Positions 43,056 through 51,342 of a DNA stretch of 64,000 nt are shown here, one piece after another. The stretch is taken from NCBI GenBank assembly GCA_902388455.1, contig CABMPD010000011.1, forward strand, positions 34,984 through 98,983. The letters are read 5' to 3'. Position 1 is the first letter of the stretch; every line of letters begins with the position of its first letter. The notes under the pieces were generated by a model. It worked only from the letters and a program-made list of their open reading frames with translations. It was not told the origin of the DNA and did not search any database. Both the position numbers and the translations under genes were made by a program. The DNA is from an uncultured Alistipes sp. (GTDB lineage: Bacteria > Bacteroidota > Bacteroidia > Bacteroidales > UBA932).

Positions 43056-44315
43056 ATGACTACATTACTTATAGTATCAATCATCACATTCCTGGTAGTT
43101 ACCCTGATCCTGGTCGCCCTCCTGCTGGTGGCCAAGGCCAAGCTGACTCCCCAGGGCAATGTCAAAATCGACATCAACAACGGCGAGAGAGTCCTCGATG
43201 TCAATCCCGGCTCTTCCCTGCTGACCACCCTCTCCAATGAGAAGATCTTCCTTCCATCTGCCTGCGGCGGCGGCGGAAGCTGCGGCATGTGCAAATGCCA
43301 GGTGCTCTCCGGCGGCGGCAGCATCCTGCCCACCGAGGTAGGATTCTTCACCCGCAAGCAGCAGCAGAACAACTGGAGGCTCGGATGCCAGGTCAAAGTG
43401 CGTGAGGACCTCAAGATCCTCGTGCCCCAGAGCATCCTCGGCATCAAGAAGCTCGAGTGCGAGGTGGTAAGCAACAAGAACGTGGCCACCTTCATCAAGG
43501 AGTTCGTAGTGAAACTCCCCGCAGGCGAGCACCTCAACTTCCGCTCCGGCGGCTACATCCAGATCGACATTCCCAAGTACGATATCGACTACAAGGATAT
43601 GGACATCGAGGAGCCCTACAGGGCCGACTGGGAGAAGATGGGAGTGTTCAAGCTGCACGCCCACAACTCCGAGCCTACCTTCAAGGCCTACTCCATGGCC
43701 AACCACCCTGCAGAGGGCGATATCATCATGCTCAACGTCCGTATCGCCACCCCTCCCTTCGACAGGGCGAAGAACGGCTTCATGAACGTGCCTCCCGGAA
43801 TCAGCTCGTCCTACATCTTCTCCCGCAAGCCGGGTGACAAGGTGATCATCTCGGGCCCTTACGGAGAGTTCTTCATCCCGGACAACGCTCCTGCCGACCA
43901 GGAGTTCATCTTCATCGGCGGCGGTGCCGGCATGGCTCCCATGAGAAGCCACATCATGCACCTGTTCAAGACCGAGAAGACAGCCCGCAAGGTCAACTTC
44001 TTCTACGGTGCCCGCAGCCTGAAGGAGGCCTTCTACCTCGAGGACTTCCACGAAATAGAGCGCGATTTCCCCAACTTCAAGTTCCACCTGGCCCTCGACC
44101 GTCAGGATCCCGAGGCCGATGCAGCCGGAGTGGCATACAAGGTCGGATTCGTACACAACGTCCTCTACGAGACATACCTCAAGAACCACGAGGCTCCCGA
44201 GGACTGCCTCTACCTGATGTGCGGACCTCCGATGATGACCCAGTCCGTCCTCAAGATGCTGGACAGCCTCGGAGTACCTCCCGAGAACATCCTCTTCGAC
44301 AACTTCGGCTCATAG
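43056..44315 (+). CDS. nqrF: Na+-NQR subunit F, NADH dehydrogenase
   Basis: A 419-residue subunit that accepts electrons from NADH. An N-terminal helix anchors it, a 2Fe-2S domain follows (Cys motif in CGGGGSCGMCKCQV near 70-80), then FAD-binding (RAYSMAN-like KAYSMANHPAEG near 210) and NADH-binding domains (FIGGGAGMAPMRSH near 288 and LYLMCGPPMMTQSVL near 385). NqrF separates this complex from Rnf. Last gene of the operon. Confidence 0.97.
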   Translation: MTTLLIVSIITFLVVTLILVALLLVAKAKLTPQGNVKIDINNGERVLDVNPGSSLLTTLSNEKIFLPSACGGGGSCGMCKCQVLSGGGSILPTEVGFFTRKQQQNNWRLGCQVKVREDLKILVPQSILGIKKLECEVVSNKNVATFIKEFVVKLPAGEHLNFRSGGYIQIDIPKYDIDYKDMDIEEPYRADWEKMGVFKLHAHNSEPTFKAYSMANHPAEGDIIMLNVRIATPPFDRAKNGFMNVPPGISSSYIFSRKPGDKVIISGPYGEFFIPDNAPADQEFIFIGGGAGMAPMRSHIMHLFKTEKTARKVNFFYGARSLKEAFYLEDFHEIERDFPNFKFHLALDRQDPEADAAGVAYKVGFVHNVLYETYLKNHEAPEDCLYLMCGPPMMTQSVLKMLDSLGVPPENILFDNFGS

Positions 44316-44350
44316 TCCTTCCCGGACTGCACAACCGACAGTATAGACAC

Positions 44351-44387
44351 GAGATCCCGGACAGGAACCTTTCCCGCCCGGGGTTTT
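44351..44387 (+). terminator. Probable terminator of the nqr operon
   Basis: Stem of GAGATCCCGG-side bases with CCGGGGTTTT-side bases (core TCCCGG/CCGGGG, one wobble), followed by TTTTC. It lies 36 bases after nqrF. Confidence 0.55.
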
Positions 44388-44609
44388 CATTATGAATCAT
44401 TCCTACCCCTCCAGCACATTTCATACGGACGCAGACCTTCTTCCGTCAGTATACATGGCTTCTGGACTTTGAAGTCTGTCCCAGCCTGCCGGATACAACA
44501 AATTTAAAAGAAGTTTAGTATATTCGCGCGGTTAATTCGACACTTATACGCAAATGAAAGGATTCTTGGATTTCGTCAAGCTATGAAAGAATCTGATAAC
44601 TAGGATACT
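44388..44609 (+). other. Intergenic leader with weak promoter and ten-codon ORF
   Basis: After the nqr terminator there is no substantial gene until 44610. A degenerate -7 box, TATATTCG, lies at 44519-44526. An ATG at 44554 opens MKGFLDFVKL, ending at a TGA at 44584-44586; a second short frame, MKESDN, opens at 44583 and overlaps it as ATGA. Both precede the GTG-started peptidase gene and lie in other frames, so they may be upstream ORFs or a decayed start region. Confidence 0.4.
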
Positions 44610-45602
44610 GTGACAAGGAGACATAAAATAATACTGTCGGCGCTGGTAGCAGTAATCTTTCTACCTGCACCACTTTCATCACAGGCACAGGAGCGCAAAC
44701 GTTCGCTGGGCCCATACACAATGTACGAGCAGATCATCTATCCAGCCAAACAGATGCGCATCATGGAATGGCTGGCTGATGACATGAATGAGGGAAGGGC
44801 AACAGGAACTATAAGCGGCCAAAGAGTTGCCTGGGCAATTACTGACATGTTCCGGCAGTACGGTCTGGAGCCACTCTTCGGCAGCAGTTTCTTCCAGCCG
44901 TTCATCGCCGACAGCCTGAGCGGCACCCGCGGGCGCAATGTGGTCGGGATAGTACGCAGCGCCGTACCTTCGGATGAATACGTGCTCATATCGGCCCACT
45001 ACGACCACCTCGGCATCCTCAACGGCAACGTCTACAACGGCGCCGACGACAACGCATCCGGAGTGACCGTCCTGCTCAACCTCGCCGACATGTTCGGCAC
45101 CATGAAAAAGACCAGAACCGGCCCGGACAAGAACATCATCTTCGCCGCCCTCGATGCCAAGGAGCTCAACATGGCCGGCTCCAAGGCCCTTGTCGGCAGG
45201 CTGCAGGAGAGAGAAATGACCGACAGCATCCTCTGCGCCATCAACATCGACCAGATAGGCACAGTCATAGAGCCGGTACACGAGGCCGATACTAACTTCG
45301 TGATAATCCTCGGCGAGCAGACCCTGCGAAAGGAGAACCGCGGCATCATCGACATGTGCAACCGCTACTACAACATCGGCCTGGACATCGACCACACCTT
45401 CTACGGCAGCAAGAACTTCACCGAGCTCTTCTATCAGCTCTCCGACCAGATCGTCTTCCACCGGGCCGGCATTCCCGCCTTAGTATTCACCTCCGGCTTC
45501 CACCGCCACACCTACAAGACCACCGACGACCCGGACATCATCTCCTACCCGGTGATGAAAAAGCGCACACTGCTCATCTTCTATCTCACCATGATGCTGT
45601 AG
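44610..45602 (+). CDS. M28-type zinc peptidase, secreted
   Basis: A 330-residue protein with a signal peptide (TRRHKIILSALVAVIFLPAP then LSSQAQ). Zinc-ligand motifs follow: LISAHYDHLG near 127, GADDNASG near 144, the Glu of ALDAKELNMAGS near 173, INIDQIG near 209, and a late His in SGFHRHTYKTTDD near 300. Such enzymes are aminopeptidases or glutaminyl cyclases; this looks like an aminopeptidase. It starts with GTG and lacks the PA insert seen in larger relatives. Last core gene before the foreign operon. Confidence 0.85.
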   Translation: MTRRHKIILSALVAVIFLPAPLSSQAQERKRSLGPYTMYEQIIYPAKQMRIMEWLADDMNEGRATGTISGQRVAWAITDMFRQYGLEPLFGSSFFQPFIADSLSGTRGRNVVGIVRSAVPSDEYVLISAHYDHLGILNGNVYNGADDNASGVTVLLNLADMFGTMKKTRTGPDKNIIFAALDAKELNMAGSKALVGRLQEREMTDSILCAINIDQIGTVIEPVHEADTNFVIILGEQTLRKENRGIIDMCNRYYNIGLDIDHTFYGSKNFTELFYQLSDQIVFHRAGIPALVFTSGFHRHTYKTTDDPDIISYPVMKKRTLLIFYLTMML

Positions 45603-45671
45603 TCTGCACCGATATTCAAATGCCGTCTTTACAAAAGCAGAAAACCTCGTAGTGCTTTCAAATATTATCGT

Positions 45672-45679
45672 TAGATTTG
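45672..45679 (+). promoter_or_regulatory. -7 box TAGATTTG, promoter of the defence operon
   Basis: TAGATTTG followed by C, start near 45685 and a leader of about 30 bases to the ATG at 45715. No other good box lies inside the four-gene operon in my reading, so this probably drives all four genes. Confidence 0.6.
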
Positions 45680-45714
45680 CACTATAAACGACTGGCAGCA
45701 TAGAACGGCAAAAA

Positions 45715-48700
45715 ATGATAACTAAAGACAACATAAAAAAATTACTCTCTGTTCTGCATTTTGAACAGGAAGACGATGTTTTCACAAAATCCTATGAAAG
45801 TGTTGGGCTACCATTGAAAGTTGATGTAAGGAACGAGCATTTTCATTACAAGGAGATAGGTATAACTGTCGGTCGTGAGACAACGAGTAATTTTTCTGAA
45901 CCAGAAAATTTTGTTGTGTTCGAGTGTATTGATCGTTTGCTTTCAATGGGATACAAACCTGAGCATATAGAGCTTGAACCTGCATGGAAGTTAGGACATA
46001 CACAAAAGGGCGGCTACGCAGACATTTGGGTGCGGACACACTCTAGTCTTTCTGGCGAAATGGCGGCGGACAAGGAGTCCTTGCTAATTATTGAGTGTAA
46101 GAAATCTGATGAATTTGATGGTGCTTGGCGGGATACTCTCGAAGACGGCGCCCAGTTGTTCAGCTATTTTCAGCAAGAGCAGGCAACGAAGTTCCTTTGC
46201 CTTTACACATCCGATTTTGATGGGGAAAAGATAAAGCCCACATACTACCTGATAAATGTGCAGGATAACGAAGAATTGTTGAAGAATAATCTGCAATTGT
46301 CTACCTACAAAGATGCGAAGAACAACAAGCAACTGTTCCGCGTATGGCATGATACATACCAATGCGATGCTGCCACACGAGGACTGTTCGAGGACGACAT
46401 CCAGCCTTATCATATAGGCAAAAACAAATTCTCTGTCAAAGATCTTGTCCCCATAAACAATGATGAGATAAAAAAGAAGTATAACGAGTTCGCAACCATT
46501 CTTCGGCGGCACAATGTCGGAGCGAAAGAAAATGCTTTCGACAAACTAGTCAATCTCTTTCTTGCCAAAGTAGTTGATGAGACAAACAATCCGGATGACT
46601 TGCATTTCTATTGGAAAGGCGCTGCATACGATGACGATTTTTCATTACAAGACCGCCTGCAGAGACTCTACCGTGACGGAATGGAGAAGTTCTTGAATGA
46701 AACGGTCACTTACATTGAAAATGAACAGATAGAGAAAGCGTTCCGCTGGTACAAGAAAGATCCGGATGCGACGATGAAAACCGTAATGGAATACTTTCGT
46801 GCGCTGAAGTTCTATTCAGACAACGACTTTTCTTTCATCAGCGTCCACAACGAACGCCTTTTCAAGGAGAACGCAAAGATTCTGCGCGAGGTGCTACTGA
46901 TGCTCCAAAACATCAGACTAAAATCTGCGGCAGAGGAGGGGCGGAATACAGAAACCAACCAGTTCTTGGGAGACCTTTTCGAAGGTTTTCTTACCAAAGG
47001 GGTGAAGCAAAGCGAAGGCCAGTACTTCACGCCAATGCCGATTGTCCGCTTCATTGTCTCTTCTCTTCCTTTGGAACAGATTGTAAGCCAAAGCGAGGGA
47101 ATACCTTCGTGCATCGATTACGCTTGCGGTGCCGGACATTTCCTGACAGAGTATGCCGTAAGAATCAAAGAATTCGTGGAGAGATACCGCCCGGATATTG
47201 ACATCCGTGAGTATTACAAGCATATCACTGGCATAGAAAAGGAATACCGCTTGTCTAAGGTTTCGAAAGTCTCTGCATTCATGTACGGACATGACGAGAC
47301 AAACATCATTTATGCTGATTCCCTGCAGCCAAACGTCGCTCTGCAACCCAACAGTTATGACGTGCTTGTCGCCAATCCTCCATACGCTGTGACAGGCTTT
47401 CTTGAAACACTCAGTGATAATGACCGCGCTGCGTTCTCCCTGTTTAACAATAATATCAATACAGCAAAGAACAATGCCATAGAGACATTCTTCATGGAGC
47501 GTTCGGCTTGGCTCATGCACGCCGGCGGAGTGGCCGGCATCGTGTTACCCGTTTCGGTACTCAACAAGGGTGGCATCTATGCGCGTGCAAGGGAAATAAT
47601 CTTGGAAAATTTCGATATTGTTTCTCTTGCCGAATTTGGTAGCGGAACATTCGGAAAGACAGGCACCAATACCGTTGTATTGTTCCTTAGACGGAAAGAA
47701 ACCAACACTCCTGCGGCGGAGCATTATCGTAACCGTGTCAAGATTTGGTTTGCGGCAAGCGACCATGCGGAAGACATCTATCAGGACGAGTGCTTACTGC
47801 AGGCCTATTGCGACCATTGCGGATACGAACTGGAAGATTACCGCACATTCCTCAAAGAGGGAATCATCCATAAAGCCTTGTCTGAGACCGAGGTGTTCAC
47901 GGCTTATCGCGAGTCGTTTGACAGCACTGACCGCAATGCAATGAAAGGTGTCTGCGATGTGGCGAGAGACATTCGCAACCGTTTCCGCACAAGGAGCAAA
48001 ACGCAGACTTTCCGCAGACAAACTGAAGCTCAAAAGAAAGCCGAAAAAGAAAAGGCGCTACTCAACTTTATCATTTCCATAGAACGGGAAAAAGTCTATA
48101 TTTTCTTGCTGGCATTTACAGTCGATACCCCAGTGCTGATTGTGAAGTCTCCCACAACGACGGCTGCCATAAAGAAATTCCTCGGTTACGAATGGAGCGA
48201 CAGCAAAGGCAACGAGGGAATAGAATACCTGCACCTGTCGAAGTCCAAATCAGAAAACGAAGATGAAGGCGATGACGATGATACAGTTCAACAAATTCGT
48301 GGAATAAACGGAATTCGCACGCCCTTGTTCAATCCCGATGATTTGTGTGATCCAGCGAAGATTAATACATTAATTCGTCAGAACTTCTTGGGCGAAGATG
48401 TCGTGGTGCCGGAAGATTTGTCCGAAATCGTTTCGCAGGCAAGGCTTGTGGATATGATCGATTTCAAGCGGACTGCGTTTGACAAGGCGATAAAAACGAG
48501 TGGTAATTTGCGAGAACCAATAAAAGAATTTGCCGTAGATTTAAACTACAAGCCAATAAAAATAGTGGCACCGATAATTTTAGATAGAATAGATTTTTCA
48601 GAGATAGTTAGCTCAGAATACATCACTACAGACAACATGCTTCAGGACTTTGGAGGAGTAGAGCCTTACACAGGTAATTCCATACAAGGAAATGTAGTTT

Positions 48701-49623
48701 ATTATCAAGTAGGAGATATCCTGATGTCTAATATTCGTCCATATTTAAAGAAAATCTGGATATCAAACAGAAACGGAGGATGCAGTTCTGATGTAATTGT
48801 ATTTAGACCAACAAAAGGTGTTTCGCCTTCTTATATTGGATGCCTATTACAAAGACAAAAATTCATAGATTTTGTAATGGCTGATATTAAGGGATTAAAA
48901 ATGCCAAGAGGGAATAAATCAAATATAGAAAGGTATCTGGTACCTATTCCATCGCAAGAGATTCAACAGACAATCGTTGCTGAATGTGAAGCTGTCGATA
49001 AAGAGGTGGAAGAAGCAAAGGGACAAATTGCCAAAGCAAAAGAGCAGATAGAACATATACTTTCTGAAGTGAATGACGGAATAAAACCATTGCGGGCAAT
49101 TGCCCCATTTGCAACAAATAGAATAGATTTTGATAAAATATCCGCAAGCGATTACATTACAACGGATAATATGCTCCAAGATTTTGAAGGTGTGCGCCCA
49201 TACGATGGCGAGCCGCTCGCGGGCAGTGTCATTGAATATAAGCGTGGTGACATTCTGATGTCAAACATCCGTCCGTATTTAAAGAAAATCTGGCTTGCAG
49301 ATCGCGACGGTGGTTGCAGTCCGGATGTCATGGTGTTTCGGCCAACGGCAGAAGTCATGTCCGAGTTTGTCTATTACATGATTCGTCGCCAAACATTTAT
49401 TGACTATGTGATGAACGATGTAAAAGGAATGAAGATGCCGCGTGGCAACAAGGATAATATCATACGTTACGCCATCCCTGTACCCCAACCTGAAATCCAA
49501 CAGCAGATCGTGGCGAGAATTCATATCCATGAGGCCAAGATTGCAGAAGCTAAAGCCGTCATTGACGGCAGTGCAGAGCGCAAGCAGGCGATCTTGGATA
49601 AATACTTGAAAAACACTATCTGA
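45715..49623 (+). CDS. Single-chain restriction-methylation-specificity enzyme (type IIB/IIG, AloI/CjeI-like)
   Basis: A 1302-residue fusion. Residues 1-160 form a PD-(D/E)xK-like nuclease domain (Asp 103 in GYADIWV; Glu 127 and Lys 129 in LLIIECKK). Residues about 380-760 form an N6-adenine methyltransferase of gamma order: QYFTP at 436-440, motif I DYACGAGHFL at 468-477, NPPY at 554-557. Two HsdS-like target-recognition domains follow (about 958-1085 and 1136-1265), separated by a Lys/Glu-rich coiled coil. No helicase or translocase motifs are present, so it is not a type I R subunit. The size and order match single-chain type IIB enzymes, which methylate a bipartite site and cut on both sides when it is unmodified. 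The repeated domains are unusually alike. Confidence 0.88.
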   Translation: MITKDNIKKLLSVLHFEQEDDVFTKSYESVGLPLKVDVRNEHFHYKEIGITVGRETTSNFSEPENFVVFECIDRLLSMGYKPEHIELEPAWKLGHTQKGGYADIWVRTHSSLSGEMAADKESLLIIECKKSDEFDGAWRDTLEDGAQLFSYFQQEQATKFLCLYTSDFDGEKIKPTYYLINVQDNEELLKNNLQLSTYKDAKNNKQLFRVWHDTYQCDAATRGLFEDDIQPYHIGKNKFSVKDLVPINNDEIKKKYNEFATILRRHNVGAKENAFDKLVNLFLAKVVDETNNPDDLHFYWKGAAYDDDFSLQDRLQRLYRDGMEKFLNETVTYIENEQIEKAFRWYKKDPDATMKTVMEYFRALKFYSDNDFSFISVHNERLFKENAKILREVLLMLQNIRLKSAAEEGRNTETNQFLGDLFEGFLTKGVKQSEGQYFTPMPIVRFIVSSLPLEQIVSQSEGIPSCIDYACGAGHFLTEYAVRIKEFVERYRPDIDIREYYKHITGIEKEYRLSKVSKVSAFMYGHDETNIIYADSLQPNVALQPNSYDVLVANPPYAVTGFLETLSDNDRAAFSLFNNNINTAKNNAIETFFMERSAWLMHAGGVAGIVLPVSVLNKGGIYARAREIILENFDIVSLAEFGSGTFGKTGTNTVVLFLRRKETNTPAAEHYRNRVKIWFAASDHAEDIYQDECLLQAYCDHCGYELEDYRTFLKEGIIHKALSETEVFTAYRESFDSTDRNAMKGVCDVARDIRNRFRTRSKTQTFRRQTEAQKKAEKEKALLNFIISIEREKVYIFLLAFTVDTPVLIVKSPTTTAAIKKFLGYEWSDSKGNEGIEYLHLSKSKSENEDEGDDDDTVQQIRGINGIRTPLFNPDDLCDPAKINTLIRQNFLGEDVVVPEDLSEIVSQARLVDMIDFKRTAFDKAIKTSGNLREPIKEFAVDLNYKPIKIVAPIILDRIDFSEIVSSEYITTDNMLQDFGGVEPYTGNSIQGNVVYYQVGDILMSNIRPYLKKIWISNRNGGCSSDVIVFRPTKGVSPSYIGCLLQRQKFIDFVMADIKGLKMPRGNKSNIERYLVPIPSQEIQQTIVAECEAVDKEVEEAKGQIAKAKEQIEHILSEVNDGIKPLRAIAPFATNRIDFDKISASDYITTDNMLQDFEGVRPYDGEPLAGSVIEYKRGDILMSNIRPYLKKIWLADRDGGCSPDVMVFRPTAEVMSEFVYYMIRRQTFIDYVMNDVKGMKMPRGNKDNIIRYAIPVPQPEIQQQIVARIHIHEAKIAEAKAVIDGSAERKQAILDKYLKNTI

Positions 49624-49636
49624 GAATAAATTAAAT

Positions 49637-50614
49637 ATGGGGGAAAATAAAAAATACACGTTGCCTGAAGAAGAGAACACATTTATGGTCAACGAATCTC
49701 AGGAGAATTGGGGAGGTTCATGGACAGAAGAAAAGCTTGACGCTTTTGAAAAATACGTCAAGGCATATCTGACCATAATGAAAAACTATGCAACAAAATA
49801 CGGTTGGAATTTGTTCTATTTTGATGCTTTTGCGGGAAGTGGAAGCCGCGAAACAATTGTAGAAAAAGTTAATGACAGTGAAGTCACTCTTTTTGAAGAT
49901 GATGAAATAGAGGAAATTACAGAGCAAGCATCCTATAAAGGTGCAGCAGAACGAGTTCTTGGAAGTGATATTGACGGTTTCTCTTTTGATTATTACTATT
50001 TTGTTGACAAAGTTGAGCATTCTCTTCAAGCATTGGAGAAAAAACTAAAAAGCATTTTCCCTAATAAGGCTAATTGTATGGCTTTCAAGCCAGGTGATGC
50101 AAACGAGAAGATTATGGAATTGGTCAATTATGCCAAGAGTCATCCGAAATGTGCGGCATTAGTACTGCTCGATCCATTTGGAATGCAATTGAATTGGGAA
50201 ACGATTCGGGCACTTAAAGATATTCGCCATATTGACTTATGGATTCTTGTTCCAAGTGGAGTCATCATAAACCGTCTGCTTACCCGAAGCGGAAAGATTC
50301 TGTGTCCGGAAAGAATGGAAAAGTCGTTTGGAATGCCTATTAACGAAATACAAAATTATTTTTATGAGCAGGTTACAGAGCAGAGCCTTTTCGGAGAAAT
50401 CACCCGGCAACAGAAACGAGACAATACAATCAACAAGATTGCACAACTATATATAGATTTGCTTGGTAAAGAGTTCTCATATGTCATCAAAGAGCCACTC
50501 GTGTTGAAAAACTCTACAAATTGCCCAATATTTCATTTTGTGTTTGCATCACATAATCAAACTGGGGTGAAAATTGCATCGGAAATTGTTGGAAAGAAAA
50601 ACAGAAAGAAATGA
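49637..50614 (+). CDS. tcmP: Three-Cys-motif partner protein TcmP
   Basis: A 325-residue protein recognised by its start (SWTEEKLDAFEKYVKAYLTI) and the Rossmann-like pair FYFDAFAGSGS (residues 61-70) and LVLLDPFGMQLNW (near 175-187), which resemble motifs I and IV of SAM-dependent methyltransferases with DPFG in place of DPPY. The family was named because it co-occurs with proteins carrying a three-Cys motif; that partner is the next gene, overlapping by ATGA. Whether it methylates anything is unknown. Lys-rich C-terminus (VGKKNRKK). Confidence 0.85.
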   Translation: MGENKKYTLPEEENTFMVNESQENWGGSWTEEKLDAFEKYVKAYLTIMKNYATKYGWNLFYFDAFAGSGSRETIVEKVNDSEVTLFEDDEIEEITEQASYKGAAERVLGSDIDGFSFDYYYFVDKVEHSLQALEKKLKSIFPNKANCMAFKPGDANEKIMELVNYAKSHPKCAALVLLDPFGMQLNWETIRALKDIRHIDLWILVPSGVIINRLLTRSGKILCPERMEKSFGMPINEIQNYFYEQVTEQSLFGEITRQQKRDNTINKIAQLYIDLLGKEFSYVIKEPLVLKNSTNCPIFHFVFASHNQTGVKIASEIVGKKNRKK

Positions 50615-51342
50615 AAACGACTAAGATAGAATGGACTGATAAAACGTGGAACCCAATTACTGGATGCACAAAAAAGTCCACAGGATGCCTGCACTGTTAT
50701 GCAGAAATGATGTCTCGCCGTCTCAAAGCGATGGGGCAAGAAAAGTATGCTAATGGATTTACTGTCACCCTTCATGAAAGATGCCTTGAAGAGCCATTAG
50801 CATGGAAGAGTTCGCACAACATCTTTGTTTGTTCAATGAGCGACCTTTTCCATGAAAAGGTACCATTTGAATTTGTTGACAAGATATTTAATGTCATCAA
50901 GAAAACGCCTCAACACAGATACCAAATCCTTACAAAAAGAGCAGAACGAATGGCTGAATATTTTGCGACACGTAACATTCCTGAAAATGTTTGGCTCGGC
51001 GTTACAGTAGAGGCGAAAGATTATCGTTTTAGAATAGACTGTCTACGTAAATTACAAGCCACGGTCAAATTTCTTTCATGCGAACCGTTAGTGGAAGATC
51101 TTGGTGAACTCAATTTGGCTGGAATTGACTGGGTTATTGTTGGTGGCGAAAGCGGCCAACAAGCCCGTCCAATGCAAGAGCCTTGGGTTTTAAAAATCCG
51201 CAGGCAAGTTGAAGAACAGGGCGCACGCTTCTTTTTTAAGCAATGGGGCACATGGGGTGCGGACGGAATAAAACGCAGCAAACATGCTAACGGGAAACTC
51301 CTAAATGGTGAAATCATTCAGCAAATGCCAAAATTACCATGA
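50611..51342 (+). CDS. Three-Cys-motif protein (DUF5131, phage Gp37/Gp68 family)
   Basis: A 243-residue protein. The start IEWTDKTWNPITGCTKKSTG and Cys 19, 26 and 29 give C-x6-C-x2-C, followed by YAE, as in DUF5131/Gp37-Gp68 proteins. The motif resembles a radical-SAM cluster site with wider first spacing, and the body has a TIM-barrel-like flow (IFVCSMSDLFHE, RYQILTKRAERM, WLGVTVEAKDY, VIVGGESG, FFKQWGTWG). The function is unproven; the family occurs in phages and bacteria. It overlaps both neighbours by four bases. Confidence 0.85.
   Translation: MKTTKIEWTDKTWNPITGCTKKSTGCLHCYAEMMSRRLKAMGQEKYANGFTVTLHERCLEEPLAWKSSHNIFVCSMSDLFHEKVPFEFVDKIFNVIKKTPQHRYQILTKRAERMAEYFATRNIPENVWLGVTVEAKDYRFRIDCLRKLQATVKFLSCEPLVEDLGELNLAGIDWVIVGGESGQQARPMQEPWVLKIRRQVEEQGARFFFKQWGTWGADGIKRSKHANGKLLNGEIIQQMPKLP

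Noticed and set aside
38545-44315. Rnf complex instead of Nqr
   Set aside because: NqrA and NqrF are present, the order is A to F, and RnfB/RnfC-type ferredoxins are absent.
45715-49623. Type I restriction M subunit with a separate HsdR nearby
   Set aside because: Nuclease, methyltransferase and two recognition domains are in one chain and no HsdR helicase gene is present in the window.
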